Shown here: one piece after another, positions 12,301 to 23,600 of the stretch
How the letters are laid out: each line of letters opens with the position of its first letter
Position numbering within the stretch: position 1 is the first letter of the stretch
The notes under the pieces: generated by a model
Database searches by the model: none
What the model was told of the DNA's origin: nothing
What the model saw: the letters and a program-made list of their open reading frames with translations, nothing else
NCBI GenBank assembly: GCA_963556255.1
Contig: OY744617.1
Coordinates: 31,196,566 to 31,260,565 of the forward strand
DNA from: Allolobophora icterica
Lineage: Eukaryota; Annelida; Clitellata; Crassiclitellata; Lumbricidae
DNA length: 64,000 nucleotides
Direction of reading: 5' to 3'
Made by a program: the position numbers and the translations under genes

Positions 12301-13275
12301 TGTTTTCCTTCTTGTTAAACTCATACTTTAGTCCACTACAAGCATTTCTGGTAATCCTGGGTTTTAGCGTCGGAAACTATTCACATTGCATGAGCGATGA
12401 AAACATTTCACAGTTAAACTCAAACAAGAAGTTGGAAGATTGATGAAAATATCAATGAAACTAGAAGCCGGATGAGCGATGAAAATATTACATAATAAAA
12501 GTCAAACTAGAAGTTGGAATTACGACGAAAATATATCGTTTTAGTGCCGATATTATTCCCGTGTATGAGCGATGAAAACATTTCATAGTAAAATTCGAAC
12601 TAGAAGTTGGAAGATTGATGAAAATGTTCACGAAACTAGAAGCTGGATAATCGATTAAAATATAACTGAAACTAGAAGTTGGATGAACGATGATTATTTA
12701 TTGTATTATTGTATTAGAACTTTTCAATGAAATAATTTCCGACGCTAAAACCCAGGATTACCGCATTTCTTATGGGAAATGATTTATCAAGCTACTGTCC
12801 AATTTCTATTCTTACCTTCAACGTCTTCTCACTACTTGTTTTTTCCCTTCCACTTGGCCTAAGCCTTCCATTTTAGTTCGTTCACGCCTTTGCAGATTTA
12901 CACAGACCACGCATTCGTAACCACGATCATTACAAAAAATACCCGCTTCAGCTGTAATAAACTATAAATTCACACTTACTTTAGCGCATCCATATTTGAT
13001 TCAATGTTGTATTTATTGCTTTAAATGTAAGAATCAAAACTAAAGACTCATCTATTTACATTGTTCTATGACTAGGAATGTAGCGCAACGCGCTCTCGTG
13101 CAAGACTTGTCTTGTTAAAGCGCACTATAAATGTATTGTATAAGAACACTGTTTGTTGTGTAACCGAGGCCACATGTCACAACAGAATAACGCATATAAA
13201 ACATCCAATACTATATTTGCCGAAACATAAAACACTGTAGAGCAGAAATTATAATTTCAAGATATGTCTCACCAT
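6391..13275 (-). CDS. NSA2: NSA2 ribosome biogenesis factor, 10 coding exons (first is provisional)
   Basis: NSA2 acts in nucleolar/nuclear pre-60S maturation, including 27S pre-rRNA processing. Minus-strand coding exons in gene order: 12116-12183, 11654-11719, 10921-10974, 10392-10542, 9154-9238, 8442-8536, 7685-7825, 6932-6983 and 6391-6458. All have GT-AG junctions and matching phases. Landmarks are [20 protein letters not shown], the basic segment [72 protein letters not shown] and the C-terminus [11 protein letters not shown]. The second exon starts with the codons for PQ, so the initiator must be in an upstream exon. The best candidate is an ATG at 13273-13275 followed directly by gtgaga. 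With that single codon the protein is 260 residues, the length I recall for human NSA2. The family and the nine exons are secure; the start exon is not. Introns hold SINE tails and a LINE remnant (9345-9545). Confidence 0.93.
7974..8031. mobile_element. Copy of a short repeat with TTAA-like ends
   Basis: It shares 'gctgcattggtttcccagtc' and 'tagtacac' with copies at 10786-10856, 18658-18729 and 24330-24400. It is more diverged than the copy at 18658 and lies in an NSA2 intron. Confidence 0.6.
8262..8400 (-). repeat. SINE fragment of the 'gcgctatataaat' tail family
   Basis: The stretch from 'atttatataactcctcttcaag' onward is the complement of the common SINE 3' tail. It is degraded and lies in an NSA2 intron. 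Confidence 0.6.
8800..9000 (+). repeat. tRNA-derived SINE copy
   Basis: A tRNA-like head with a B-box-like gcaggttccaatcc is followed by 'gtgaccttggacaagttgctcac', the body motif of the SINE family at 54015-54175, and ends in a cat-rich tail. It does not fold as an intact tRNA gene. Confidence 0.6.
9345..9545 (-). mobile_element. 3' remnant of a CR1/L2-like LINE
   Basis: The minus-strand translation contains [19 protein letters not shown], matching the extreme C-terminus (…R.F…P..WN.LP) of CR1/L2-group LINE ORF2 proteins. Only the last 60 or so codons remain. It lies in an NSA2 intron. Confidence 0.65.
10135..10300 (-). repeat. SINE copy, 'gcgctatataaat' tail family, with ATTC tail
   Basis: Reading the minus strand gives the tail tagtagccccttgaaggggc and gcgctatataaatg followed by a tetranucleotide run (catt at 10135-10152). 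It is in an NSA2 intron. Confidence 0.65.
10786..10856 (-). mobile_element. Copy of the short repeat with TTAA-like ends
   Basis: This is the reverse-complement copy of the element at 18658-18729: 'gggaaaccaatgcagct' and 'gtgtactaaaa' are in the same order and spacing. Confidence 0.6.
11160..11310 (-). repeat. SINE copy, 'gcgctatataaat' tail family
   Basis: Minus-strand tail motif (caaatttatatagtgccact on the plus strand) followed by the aagtggtcttcaagcac body shared with 35690-35830 and 53635-53765. It is in an NSA2 intron. Confidence 0.6.
13020..13145 (+). mobile_element. LINE 3'-end remnant with 'agcgcactataaatg' tail
   Basis: It ends in 'gttaaagcgcactataaatgtattg', a tail of the type shared by LINE and SINE copies elsewhere here. 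The preceding short translation resembles the …LKT.LF… end of CR1-like ORF2. It is too short for firm assignment. Confidence 0.4.
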
Positions 13276-14244
13276 CTTTTTATTGTATTTATTATCGAAG
13301 CTTTGACAGATTTAGTATTTTATTTCCCACAGCGTTACAGAACGAAATACGAGCGGAAGCCCGTAGAGTAAGGATTTTACGAGCTAGAGTCACAGCGCAT
13401 TTATTTTTGCCATTTATGTAGCGCTGTATTTATTGAACCTGTTTAAAAGCTAGCTCGATTATTATCTCTTGCAGCATTTCTTCATTTTTTTACTAGATAA
13501 ATTATACAGAAACATATTATTTTTCTAGAGTATAAAATGAAACGAGCATGACTTAATGTATATAGCCTAGACATGTTTAATGGTGATCGTATTCTAAATG
13601 TAACTTTAAATGTTCGCGATTTTCTATAGCGACCGTACCTGGCCTCGACCCTGCTCATTTTTCAATGAATTGATCGGGTGAGATCCTTCATCATCGCTTG
13701 CCCGTCTGAATGGGTGCTACGCCATTTAAGGTCCCCGTGTTGGGACCGTGCTAGCCCGAGATTTAAATCTCTAGAGATTTTCAAAGCACCCATATAAAGC
13801 TATAAGGCGCGGGAACCAACAAATTCACAGTGCAAATAGCTTGCCTTCCGATAAGTGCGAATAAGAGTTTAACCATGCCCTTTGATTTTTTCAGCGCCAA
13901 AAACTAAATCGTGAGAATCAGCTCAAACGCCGGCGCTCATTTATGACACTAAAATCGGTGACACAGCTCTGGCCAATCCCGTCCCATCACGTTTTCACAT
14001 TTATTAGAAAGTTCAGTTTATGAACTGATGATATTACATTATCTAATCACACTTTGGTGTTGAATACTATAAACAACGATTTCCGATTTCTATGGCGCCT
14101 ATAAAATGAAATCCGGCAATGCCTTCTGTAGTATAGCGCTATAGAAATGAACTGTTTCATTTTTCATGGCCGCCGTGGCTGCTTGACTGCGCCGTGTTTA
14201 CAATCGGCGATCCTGGGTGTTGTTATGAGTCGTACGGTGTAAAA
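13276..14244. promoter_or_regulatory. Head-to-head interval between NSA2 and GID4
   Basis: NSA2 and GID4 diverge across this roughly 1-kb gap, so it should contain both promoters. A CCAAT box at 13973-13977 lies about 270 bases upstream of the GID4 start. Part of the interval (13622-13770) is a dispersed repeat. No transcription start is visible by sequence alone. Confidence 0.45.
13622..13775 (+). repeat. Dispersed repeat 'tctatagcgaccgta' family
   Basis: It shares 'ttcaatgaattgatcgggtg' and the following 'gaatgggt…cgccat' with copies at 52648-52785 (+) and 56865-56995 (-), and partly with 21050-21130 (-). Confidence 0.75.
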
Positions 14245-17200
14245 ATGATGTCGTTTTGCGCCGAATTTGATCCTCCGTTCGCGGCCAACAGCACCAGCTG
14301 TTGCCAACCGAGTTTCCTTACATCCCCGCTGTACAGCGGATCGAGATTCGAAGGGTCGCAGAAAAGTAAAGGCAACTGTTACGACGTCGAAGTTATACTG
14401 CAGGTTGCCGATAATTTCACTTGCTATTTGTTGTTAATTTTATAGTGCGCTTTATTTCTGTATGGTAACTAGAACTAGATAGCTATTGAAAGGATAATGA
14501 TCTCTGGCCCCTTTCTCTTGCTGGGGCGATGCCTATTGTCCCGGAGTGATTATCAGAGACTTGGGCAAGCTAGCTTCGTGGTGCCCTACGTACGCCTCCA
14601 CCTTTTCTTGACGTAAATGGAACTGATTTTTTGTATTTTCAACATCGTGCCTTTTGTACAGTTTTAATGCGCCATCAGTCAGTTTGAGAATGACTGAATT
14701 AAGTTTTGGCCTTTCTTGTAGCATGTCGACATGGAGAATTCATACCTCTGCGGGTATCTGCGAATTAAGGGTTTGACAAATGAATATCCCACACTGACCA
14801 CCTTCTTCGATGGTGAGATCATCAGCAAAAAGTATCCTTTCCTGACCCGAAAGTGGGAAGCGGATGAGGACGTTGATAAGAAGCACTGGGTATGTTATGC
14901 TTTAGTAATTGAATCTAGCTAACATTACGTTACAGAGTGGTTTACATTTTTAGTCATACTCAGATGGTATGTGCAGTTTTTAAAATACCTTGGTTGTTTT
15001 GAAGATAATAATCTGCTTCATAGATCTGCCTGACTTGTGTGCAGCTTCAGTAAAAACAGTTTGACAAGTGAAAATGCAGTTTTCATGCATGTTTGACAGT
15101 GGGTGGTCATTTACAAAAGACTAAATATGACTGGTCATTCCAGCTGAAGACAAAGAAAATGCAATCAATGTTTCAGCTTGAGTTGCAGGTAATTTTAAAA
15201 AGCTCGGCCTGCAAGATAAGGAATTGTAATTGTTACTGATAATTCATCTAACGATCGAAAAGAATGGTCTTCAAGCACTAGTCTTACAGAAAAGAGACAA
15301 AGAGAGGCTAATGAGTTTATATCACAGGTTGTTAGGCATCTTATTCCTGGAGCATGGACCAACCACAGCAACAAATTCTAATAAGTAATTCTGTAATAAT
15401 ATATAAATTAGTATCTTCTGTTTTTGGAATTGCAATCACCGTCCATTTGTCTTTGTACCGAACCAGATGCCAAAGAAGATATCCATGTAAGACTTCCCAT
15501 TTACCAGTACATGAAAAAGTTCCAAATTATGTAAATGTCACAAAGGTGAACAAAACTATTATTATTTTTAAAATGTCTTTGTTTTGTATTTGTTTATGTA
15601 GAGCAAATTTGATGTTTTTGAGAAGAATTTCGCAAAGTGTTTCAATTCTGACGAGTTTAGCTACGATGAACTGAAAGATGCTGACTACGTCTTTATGAGG
15701 TGGAAAGTAAGGCAGCTTGGTTATACTCCGTAACTGTTTTAAGCATTACAATATGGACTCATTTACATGCTCCTTGTTTACGTGCCTTTCTGCATAATAT
15801 GTAGTGTAGTGGTTAGCTTGCTGGACTGTCAACTGAGAGGTTGGGGGTTCAAATCCCTTCCAGAGCAGAGAATTTGGTTCGAGATTTCTGCTGCATGTGC
15901 ACCCGCAAGCCAACTCAGCTGTTATGAGTACACTAACTGTACACTGTTGGTGGAAAGTTGAGACGGCAAGGGAGAGGACTGGCCACCCACCCTCATATGC
16001 AGAGGCCAAGAAAATGAAGTCATTAACACTTTATACCCATGGCTGCCTCTCAGGTCTAGCTTAAGGGACTGCTTTCTTCTTCTTCTAGATTAATGCCGTT
16101 TCTATGCATGGCCTGGTTTACACGCTGTATGATAACGCTTGTCTCTTGATGACTTTACGCTACAAGTCCACACTGTCTTATTTAGAACATTGGTGATTGT
16201 TTTAAAGCTACTCAACAGATTATCATAATATCATTATGGGAGTTTCCCTTGATGCAAGATTCCTATGAATCCTGAAAACGCAAAACAAAATTGGACAAAC
16301 CGCAGGAAAATTCGTAATATCCGCAAACCATGTCGAAAGTGGAAAGCAATTGTTAACTTGTTTAGATTATCCTTAATTTCCTTTTACAGATAAGGCAACT
16401 GGGCAACATGCTACAGAACCTTTACCATGGGTGGGTGGGTGGTCCAGCTTTACTGTTGTAAGCCATAATCAGGTCAACATCCATAAACTTTTGAGCTTAG
16501 TGTTGGTGAGCCATCGGTTGATGCCTTGTGCATAAGACACAGGCACGACAATTTTGATCATTTTGTCAGTTTTGTAATGTCAAAATGTAATGTAATGTAA
16601 TCACAGATTTATATAGCAAATAACTCATCATTGTACAGGCGTAGTCAGGTCTAATATGTTTAAAATTACTTGCCTGACATAGCCCAGCTTTTGGCTTATC
16701 CAGTGGTTAAAGTGTTTTTGGTGAGTAGTGGGAACTCCAAAGAAGAGTTTTACTGGAACGCCTTCGTTACCAGGGTTCTATTGTATTGTGAGCAGTGCAA
16801 ACGCAAGCAATGAATTTCGAGAGCCGTTAATGTTCCCACCCACTTTAAACGCTGGGCTTTTCGGACCTAGTGGAGTTTGACATTGTTTATCCAACGGATT
16901 TAATTTTTTGTTATGAATTTGCTTGAAGCAACCACCATTATGCTAGTGTCACTATAAAGGTCATTGGATTAGAATGGGGCATTTTCATTATAGATGCTAC
17001 TAGAAATGACTGAGTTTGTTTTGCTGTTCTCAGGAGCACTTCCTCGTGCCTGACCACACGATCAAAGACATAAACGGTGCTTCGTTTGCCGGCTTCTACT
17101 ACATCTGTTTCCAGAAGTCCAAGAATCAGATCGAAGGCTACTACTACCATCGAAGTTCAGAATGGCAAGTACCAATACCAATTGCTGGACTTGTTTATAT

Positions 17201-17862
17201 GCTCCCAGTTTAACTGTAATTGTAATCTCAAGATTTCTTGAGCACCCAAGTTGCAGGAATCAGCTTTGTCACAGGTGCTCAGTCAAAACAAAATCGATAG
17301 GCAGGTCAGGTCAAAATTGGTCCAGGATTTACGTGCCATGCTGCTTAACCTGTGAAAGTGATGTGTATCTCCAATACTATTAACTCAACACGATATTCTA
17401 GTTAATGCAGCATAATCCAAGAACTGGGACACTGTGACGAGAACTGTGGTGTAGCATCAAATATTGACTTGCTTCTTCTGGTTAACCGTTTAATGACAAA
17501 AGGGATTAGTTTTTCTTTGCATTTTATTACACACTCGTAGTTAAAGTGTCAATGGTTCTAGACAACTCGAGCTCCTCAGTTTGTCCCTTGCACAGTATTA
17601 TTCAGCATTAATTTCACTGGTTCAGGTCGTTCAGAGTTTTTTCTTGAAGTTGGTCTTTATAAATGTCAAATTACAATTATGAACTCTGGTCACTAGCAAC
17701 AGTTGGATTGTGCTTTTGAAGATGCCGTTAAATGCTACACGCACTAACTTCCCTTGAAATGTAAATAAAACTATTACATCTTGATGTTTTCTTCCTAGGT
17801 TCCAATCGCTGAACCTGACTCATGTCCCAGAATACAGCACCAGCGTCTTTGAATTTCGTTGA
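14245..17862 (+). CDS. GID4: GID4, substrate receptor of the CTLH/GID E3 ubiquitin ligase
   Basis: GID4 recognises proteins with N-terminal proline-type degrons and presents them to the CTLH (yeast GID) ligase. Exons: 14245-14403, 14722-14889, 15602-15706, 17034-17164 and 17799-17862, all in frame (208 residues). The conserved beta-barrel domain is complete: [103 protein letters not shown] and the C-terminus [10 protein letters not shown]…FEFR. The fourth intron starts with GC (TG|gcaagt at 17165), a GC-AG intron forced by frame and homology. The start chosen is the first of two adjacent ATGs with A at -3; an in-frame ATG at 14194 is possible. The N-terminal tail is shorter than in human GID4 and not conserved. 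The identity is firm; the exact start is not. Confidence 0.94.
15800..16092 (+). repeat. tRNA-derived SINE (family A), near full length
   Basis: The head contains gtagtggttagcttgctgg and the B-box-like gggggttcaaatccc; the body contains 'gaggactggccacccaccctc' and 'gccaagaaaatgaagtc'; it ends ttaagggactgc and a ctt-rich tail. Other copies: 21886, 22468, 29450, 33010, 38240, 51975, 56395 and 63240. It is in a GID4 intron. Confidence 0.8.
16701..16854. mobile_element. Short hAT-like element (154 bp), second family member
   Basis: It begins cagtggttaaagtg and ends cactttaaacgctg, like the element at 5275. The flanking 8-mers are ggcttatc (16693-16700) and ggcttttc (16855-16862), differing at one base, consistent with an older insertion. 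It lies in the third GID4 intron. Confidence 0.8.
17165..17170 (+). promoter_or_regulatory. GID4: GC-type 5' splice site (GID4 intron 4)
   Basis: The exon ends GAATG and the intron starts gcaagt. The next exon (17799) starts with the single base needed to complete the Trp codon of SSEW. No GT in the area gives the correct phase, so GC is the donor. gcaagt matches the U1-complementary form usual for GC-AG introns. Confidence 0.85.
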
Positions 17863-18301
17863 CCTCATCTTCACCACAGCACTGTGGACTCTACGTTGCT
17901 TCTGGTCTCAACAGCTGTTGAGATTTAACCCCGGTTTCATTGTCGGCATGTTTTATTTGAAGGTGCAATGAAACAAAACCAAAGAATAATTGTATTATAA
18001 ACAGTAGCTTATCTGTACTGCTGAAATGAAACTTAAATTCACATTTTAATTATATTTTGACCCTGCTATTTAGAACATGTTTGGAGCCATATGAAAAGGG
18101 CATAGAGCACGGGGTAAAATCAGATGTCGTTGTCCCATTGTAGGGAATTTCACAGCCACATTACTCCTTTAAAACAGATTGAAGGTCTCAAACTCTCCAC
18201 TGTAAAACCTATTATCTATGTGTTATTTTTTATTGTAGCAAAAGGTTTATTATTATTAATATTTCTATTTCTATTATTGTTGTTGTTGTTTTGGCAATGT
18301 A

Positions 18302-18307
18302 AATAAA
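18302..18307 (+). promoter_or_regulatory. GID4: Candidate GID4 polyadenylation signal
   Basis: AATAAA about 440 bases after the stop codon, the first clear canonical hexamer downstream. Confidence 0.5.
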
Positions 18308-18657
18308 ATGGTTTGAAATTTACCAGAATTTGAACCTGGTTGAATTGCAGATACCTGGAGAACTAACCTGTAACACAGCTGTTTATCTGTTTTCTCTTGT
18401 GAATTATAGCTGAGTGGTTTGGATCAAATTTAAACTTGGGTTTTCCATATTGAAAAGTGCTGTAGGTTTGGTCAAGCATAAGCATAACTCGGCCAGAACG
18501 TGAATTTCCTTGTAACGTCTGCTCATTATCCGTCTGGTGCGAAAGCCACATTGCTGTGTCTTGCTTTGTGCACTCTCCACATTTGGCCATCAGTAGCATA
18601 ACATATGGTATTTGAACCACTGAGAGATGTGCATAGCTAAGCAGAGTCAAGGTTTGC

Positions 18658-18729
18658 TTAACACTTCAACGATGAGCTGCATTGGTTTCCCAGTCAGTTT
18701 TAGTACACGATTGTTGGTAAAAGTGTTAA
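18658..18729 (+). mobile_element. Tiny TTAA-ended element, best-preserved copy
   Basis: It begins TTAACACTTCAACGA and ends AAAAGTGTTAA, so the ends are inverted (TTAACACTT / AAGTGTTAA). TTAA is the piggyBac-type target site. At 72 bp it cannot code. Relatives are at 7974, 10786 and 24330. Confidence 0.6.
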
Positions 18730-19019
18730 AGAGTCATGCATGCGTGGAACACCTTTTGATTTACGAGAAAGTTTTAACGAGACCTATGAACCGCACGAGA
18801 GATTCCACCAGCATACCAGATCTTAACCAGAAGGCAAAAGTATGTCCATTTTGCCAGAACCAGAATATTCAACGTTCAGGATGAATGCAGATGCGAGCAA
18901 AGCGGTATGGCTTCAGCACGTGCTGTTATATGATGTGATGTAACTAAGCATATGCTGCCATTGCAAAGCTTGAACCTTGTTCAGAGCAATAGTGAAACAT
19001 GGTCTTAAGTTTTAACGAG

Positions 19020-19235
19020 ACCGATAGCGCATTGGATAACATCTGGCGTAGAGTGCGAGAGGTACAGAGATCGAGTCCCATAGGCGGACATGCTTTGTAG
19101 GCTGCAATTTGCGCCGTGTATTGCAGGCTGTCTGTTCTGTTAGTAGTTAAGGTTTATCGCATAACATGTATATGTACAGCGCAGTGCGTTTGCAGGCGCT
19201 TAATTAAAGAATAAATATTATTATTATTATTATTA
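19020..19235 (+). repeat. tRNA-derived SINE (family D)
   Basis: The head 'gcgcattggataacatctggc' with B-box-like agatcgagtccca is followed by a body ending 'gtacagcgcagtgcgtttg' and 'caggcgcttaattaaagaa' plus an att tail. The same tail ends the copy at 51290-51605. Confidence 0.75.
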
Positions 19236-19477
19236 TTAATGAACTAGTAGGTAAAATTTATTGGAAAATTAGTATTTAATTTTTGATAAAATTTAATGGT
19301 GACAGAGTTAATCTAAAGGCTCTTTGTATTTAAACTCGAGGCTGATTTCTTTCTCACCATTCTGCCATTATCCATGACAGCATACTCTGCAACGCCCTAA
19401 GACCCCCAGCTATATACCGGTAGCTAGTCACCCTCATTCACTGGACCCAACCATAAATGCCCAGCACTGCACCATAA

Positions 19478-19690
19478 TAAAAACTGTGATGATGGGAACT
19501 ATGGACGAAAATGGGCAGAGGGGCAGACCTAAGAGATTGGACAGACGATATCAAAGATTGTAGACAAGACCTGCACAGCTTGAGAATATCAGCACAAGAC
19601 CTGGCTGACCGAGTACTTTGGAAAGTGATGAATCGTGCATTGGACTCCTATGGGCCCATGAATCATGATGATGATGATGACTGCACCATT
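19478..19690 (+). mobile_element. 3' fragment of an RTE-like LINE
   Basis: It matches the last 65 or so codons of the intact element at 57557-59977 (WTDDI, QDLH, ILAQD-like, ALD.YGP) and ends in the same gatgat run. It is 5' truncated and frame-damaged. Confidence 0.8.
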
Positions 19691-20375
19691 AGTTTATTAC
19701 ATAAATATGAATCTGGCTAGCATGGTACATACACAAGACTCTTAATGGTGTAACATCTGATTACTCCACTGCCAGCATAACCACTAGGAGCCCATATAGG
19801 ACCCATTTACCATATGGGGCCCATAATTATGTGTCTCATTTAATGCCTATGTGCCAGGGTTAGATCTTCCCCTCCACCAACTACTCCAAAACATTCACCG
19901 TATCCGTCTGACTGCGTCCTTGACCTTTGGATCCAAGAATTGCTATAAATTCACTCAATGCATCAGCGGATGGTCGCTACCGTGCAAAATCTTTGTGCAA
20001 CTGCAAGCCAAATTTCATGGTGAGTCCGGTCAAAAGCCAAGGACGTTCAAGAAGACACGGAAACAGCCTACGGAGGAAATGAGTCCAGGAAAAGATTACT
20101 ATAAGATCTGAAAGCCAGAACAGACTGCTGAGCGAACTTGCCGGAGGAGAGTTCCAGAGTCTAGAGCGAGCAACATAACAGTCGTGCTTTGTATCTTGAT
20201 CAGGAACCCGCCTATGACCGTATCGTCTACGGGTTTTGTTTTGACTCAGCGCCTATGACTAAGCTGCTTCGCGCAGCTAAGTTTTCTTTCGCAGCAGCGC
20301 TGTGGTTATCTCGAGATGTGATTTACGGGAACCGTTGTTTATTTTTTCGCCGCGCAATCATTTGCAAGTCATCCG

Positions 20376-20512
20376 ATTGGTTGGATCTGAACTGTGTGCT
20401 CGTTTTCTTTACGACGATTGGCTGTAACAACTAGCGTATATCAATGATTGGTTGGGCGAGTGTTTTGCGACGCATGACCTCTTTCCTTGACTTGACCCAA
20501 TTTCTGACGTCA
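20376..20512 (+). promoter_or_regulatory. Likely UBE2R promoter: three inverted CCAAT boxes plus a CRE
   Basis: ATTGG (CCAAT on the other strand) occurs at 20376-20380, 20417-20421 and 20447-20451, spaced 41 and 30 bases apart. A perfect palindromic TGACGTCA follows at 20505-20512. The cluster ends about 180 bases before the UBE2R start codon. Spaced CCAAT arrays are typical NF-Y-bound promoters, and the CRE suits CREB/ATF factors. Confidence 0.6.
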
Positions 20513-20694
20513 CAAAGACCACGTTCTTACGATTGTTGCAAAACACTAGGTATCCCGATCGGTGCAGGAGAGGACAACAACGAGGCTTCTAGCTTTTATA
20601 ATATATTATTAGCCGTAAATTAGTCCGCGATTTGGCGATTCCAGGAGCGTCTGGTGCCTTTACTGAGCCGGCTGATTTAGGCTTCGGAACAATT

Positions 20695-23600
20695 ATGGAA
20701 AGCAGCAATCCAGTTTTGTCGAGCGCCATACACGCGCTTACGATGGAGATGAAACGTCTTCACAAGGAACCCGTCGAAGGATTCAGCTTCAAACTGGTCG
20801 ATGACAACAACATCTTCATCTGGGAAGTTGCGATATTCGGTCCACCGGATACTCTCTACGAAGGAGGATACTTCAAGGTCAGTTGTGTTAAGTGCTTTAA
20901 CCGATCCATGCTCCGCACGTCTGCTAGACTCTGGAACGACATTGCAAATGAATTCCGCAAATGTATGTGATGTAAATCGCCGCAATTTCTCAGCGCCACA
21001 CAAAAGCCGCGTCAGTTCTCTCATTTAAGAGAGTTTAATCTGAGCTAGAACTGTCTGTTGATGGGTATCTTAAATGGTGTAACTCCCATTCAAAAGGGCA
21101 GTGGTGGTGAATGGTCTCGCCTTGCTCAAGGTCTTTACACAGGGTGAGAATTGTCGGAGGGTTTGGGGGGTTTAACCCCCCACCCCCAGTCTTTCTTAGG
21201 ACCCACAGTAAAGTCTTCATTGCACACCCCAACTCCACGTAAATCAAAGTCTAACCCCCCAGTCTTTTTCCTACAATTCTCATACTGTAGATTTTACACA
21301 GTTACAATCTTAGGGGGAAGCTTAGGGGAGGCTTGACCTGCACTGTCCATGTTACAAATGTAAACATTAATTACTTTAGAAGTTTTGGTTGGTTTACTTG
21401 TAATATGTAATGTGTACAAGAAATTATTATACATTTATTGTTACATCTCCACTGTACAATAGCATTGTACAATAGAAATGAGATGTTTTGTTTTTGTTTG
21501 AAATTTCTTGTTATTGTAGGCTTTGATGCAGTTTCCACCCGATTATCCGTACTCCCCACCAACGTTTCGCTTCCTTTGTGAAATGTGGCATCCGAATATC
21601 TACACGGTATGCTAGTTGTCTTGCAGATGACACTTTCATTTACCGTATATAATAATAATAATAATCTTTTTCTTTATTAATTCAAACCGACAAACGCAGT
21701 AAGATTACATTGAGACATGACAGTACAATTATCAATATCTTAACTAAACACATGTTATGGCAGCCATACGTACAAGGCGCCCACCCGAGGGGGTTGCGGG
21801 AATCGATCCGCGTACTGCTGCTCTCCTGGCCATGAGTGTTACCATTACTCTATCCTCCCTCTGTTCTGTTCATGTGCACAATAGTCAAGTGGTTATCGTG
21901 GTGGACTGTCAATCAAGAGGTTGGGAATTCAAATCCCCATAACACCATATCTGCACCATGTAGCTGGAACTCACTTATTATGAGTAAGTACACTGATGTT
22001 GTCAGTGGGAAGATCAGACAGTGAGGCAGAGGACTGGCCACCCTGCCTTCATACACCAAGGCTAAGAAACTGAAGTTGCTCATACTCGTGGCTCCCTCTC
22101 AGGGCTCGCTTAAGAGACTTCTCTTCTACTTCTACAGTTCCCATTTTGCAGGACTGAATTGAAACTGCGTTACATCTTGAGGCGCTATATAAATGCTTGA
22201 TTGATGGATTGTTTGATTGAACAGCCGTCAGAGTCCTAACGAAGAAAATTGTGTTTTAGAATGGTGCAGTCTGCATATCGATTCTACATCCCCCTGTTAA
22301 TGATCCACACAGTGGGGAAGAGCCTTCGGAACGATGGAATCCAACGCAGAATGTCCGGTACGTTCAGGCTGTGATTTGCAGATGGTTGGAAAAGGAAAAC
22401 TTTCCAGCTGGTTCACACTGTCCCTGATTGAAAATGTTTATAGGGTTATTGATAGGTTTTCTTCCCATGGGGTACACAGGAGTGTAGTGTTTAACATGCT
22501 GGACTAACCACTGAGAGCTTGGACATTCAAACCCTGACAGAGCAGACACTTCATACCCATATAGGTCCCTTCTGGCTAGCATAAGGGACTGGTTTTCTTC
22601 TTCTTTCCCATGGTAGCCAACCAAAAATTGCAACTTATTTATTAAATTCTTACCTGCTTAATGATAATAATAATAACAATATTTGTTTATTAAAGTCGCA
22701 CTGACAAGTACGCAGTAAGATTACATGATATAGCAGTAACAGATGATAAAATGTTTTTTAGGAGTCGAATTTAACTGTATGGCAGTCTGCGAGGTGCCCA
22801 TGTGTCCTACTGCTCATTTTACAGTCGCCCCCAGGGAGTGTAGGGAGTGAAAAGGCTGAGTCAACCTTTACGGGGCTAGCGGGTATCGAACCCACGTCCT
22901 GATCTTCATGCCAGCGTGTTACCATTAAACCATCTCCCTGCCCCTTTACACTGTAGAAATGTTTCTGTTAAGTCGCCAACACATTACTGGTGTGATTAAG
23001 TTTTTCTAAGCTTCAGTTGGAGTCTGCCTAGAAGGCAGATGAGAAAATCAAGAAGTAAACAAAGTTAGTACTAATAAGTTAATGCAAAGTTAGTAAGTTG
23101 GTATGAAGTTTCGAAAGACAAATATCCTTTTTCATGAACCGGCCGTGTCGTTCTATGACAACTCTGGTTATTGGTTCGCAAGGAAGGAGAACAAGCTTGT
23201 GGTATCTCTTCAGGACATTGAGTGGATTCACACTTTCAAAACACAATTTAATCTATCATTTAGCACTAGAGCACAATATGGCGCAATAGAAGTTACTAAT
23301 TAAAATTTTAATTACAATTACACTGGTTACCCATGACATTGCAGGCACTTTGCAATAACTGACTATTATACGACACTACATAAATATTCGTATATCATGA
23401 TTGAACGTTTAAGAATGGCTTGGTTTTCACTAAACTCCTCTAGTATGTCATTGGAAAGTTTGATGGAACATTTATCCTAACTTTGGTAGTCGGTGTTTTA
23501 TTTGGAAATGTTCAGTATTAATAACTTTTTAAGCAACTGCTATATTTAGAACGGTTCCTATCGAAGTTTACCGTTGTTTTTAATGTTTTTAGAACAGTGT

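Larger units (their letters stand above)
17863..20375. other. Intergenic region between GID4 and UBE2R
   Basis: The GID4 3'UTR probably reaches the AATAAA at 18302-18307. Beyond it are the TTAA-ended short repeat (18658-18729), a tRNA-like SINE (19020-19230) and an RTE 3' fragment (19478-19690). I see no convincing exon. Confidence 0.6.

Noticed and set aside
15354..15674. 106-codon open frame overlapping a GID4 exon
   Set aside because: It uses a different frame from the GID4 exon at 15602-15706, which is supported by homology.
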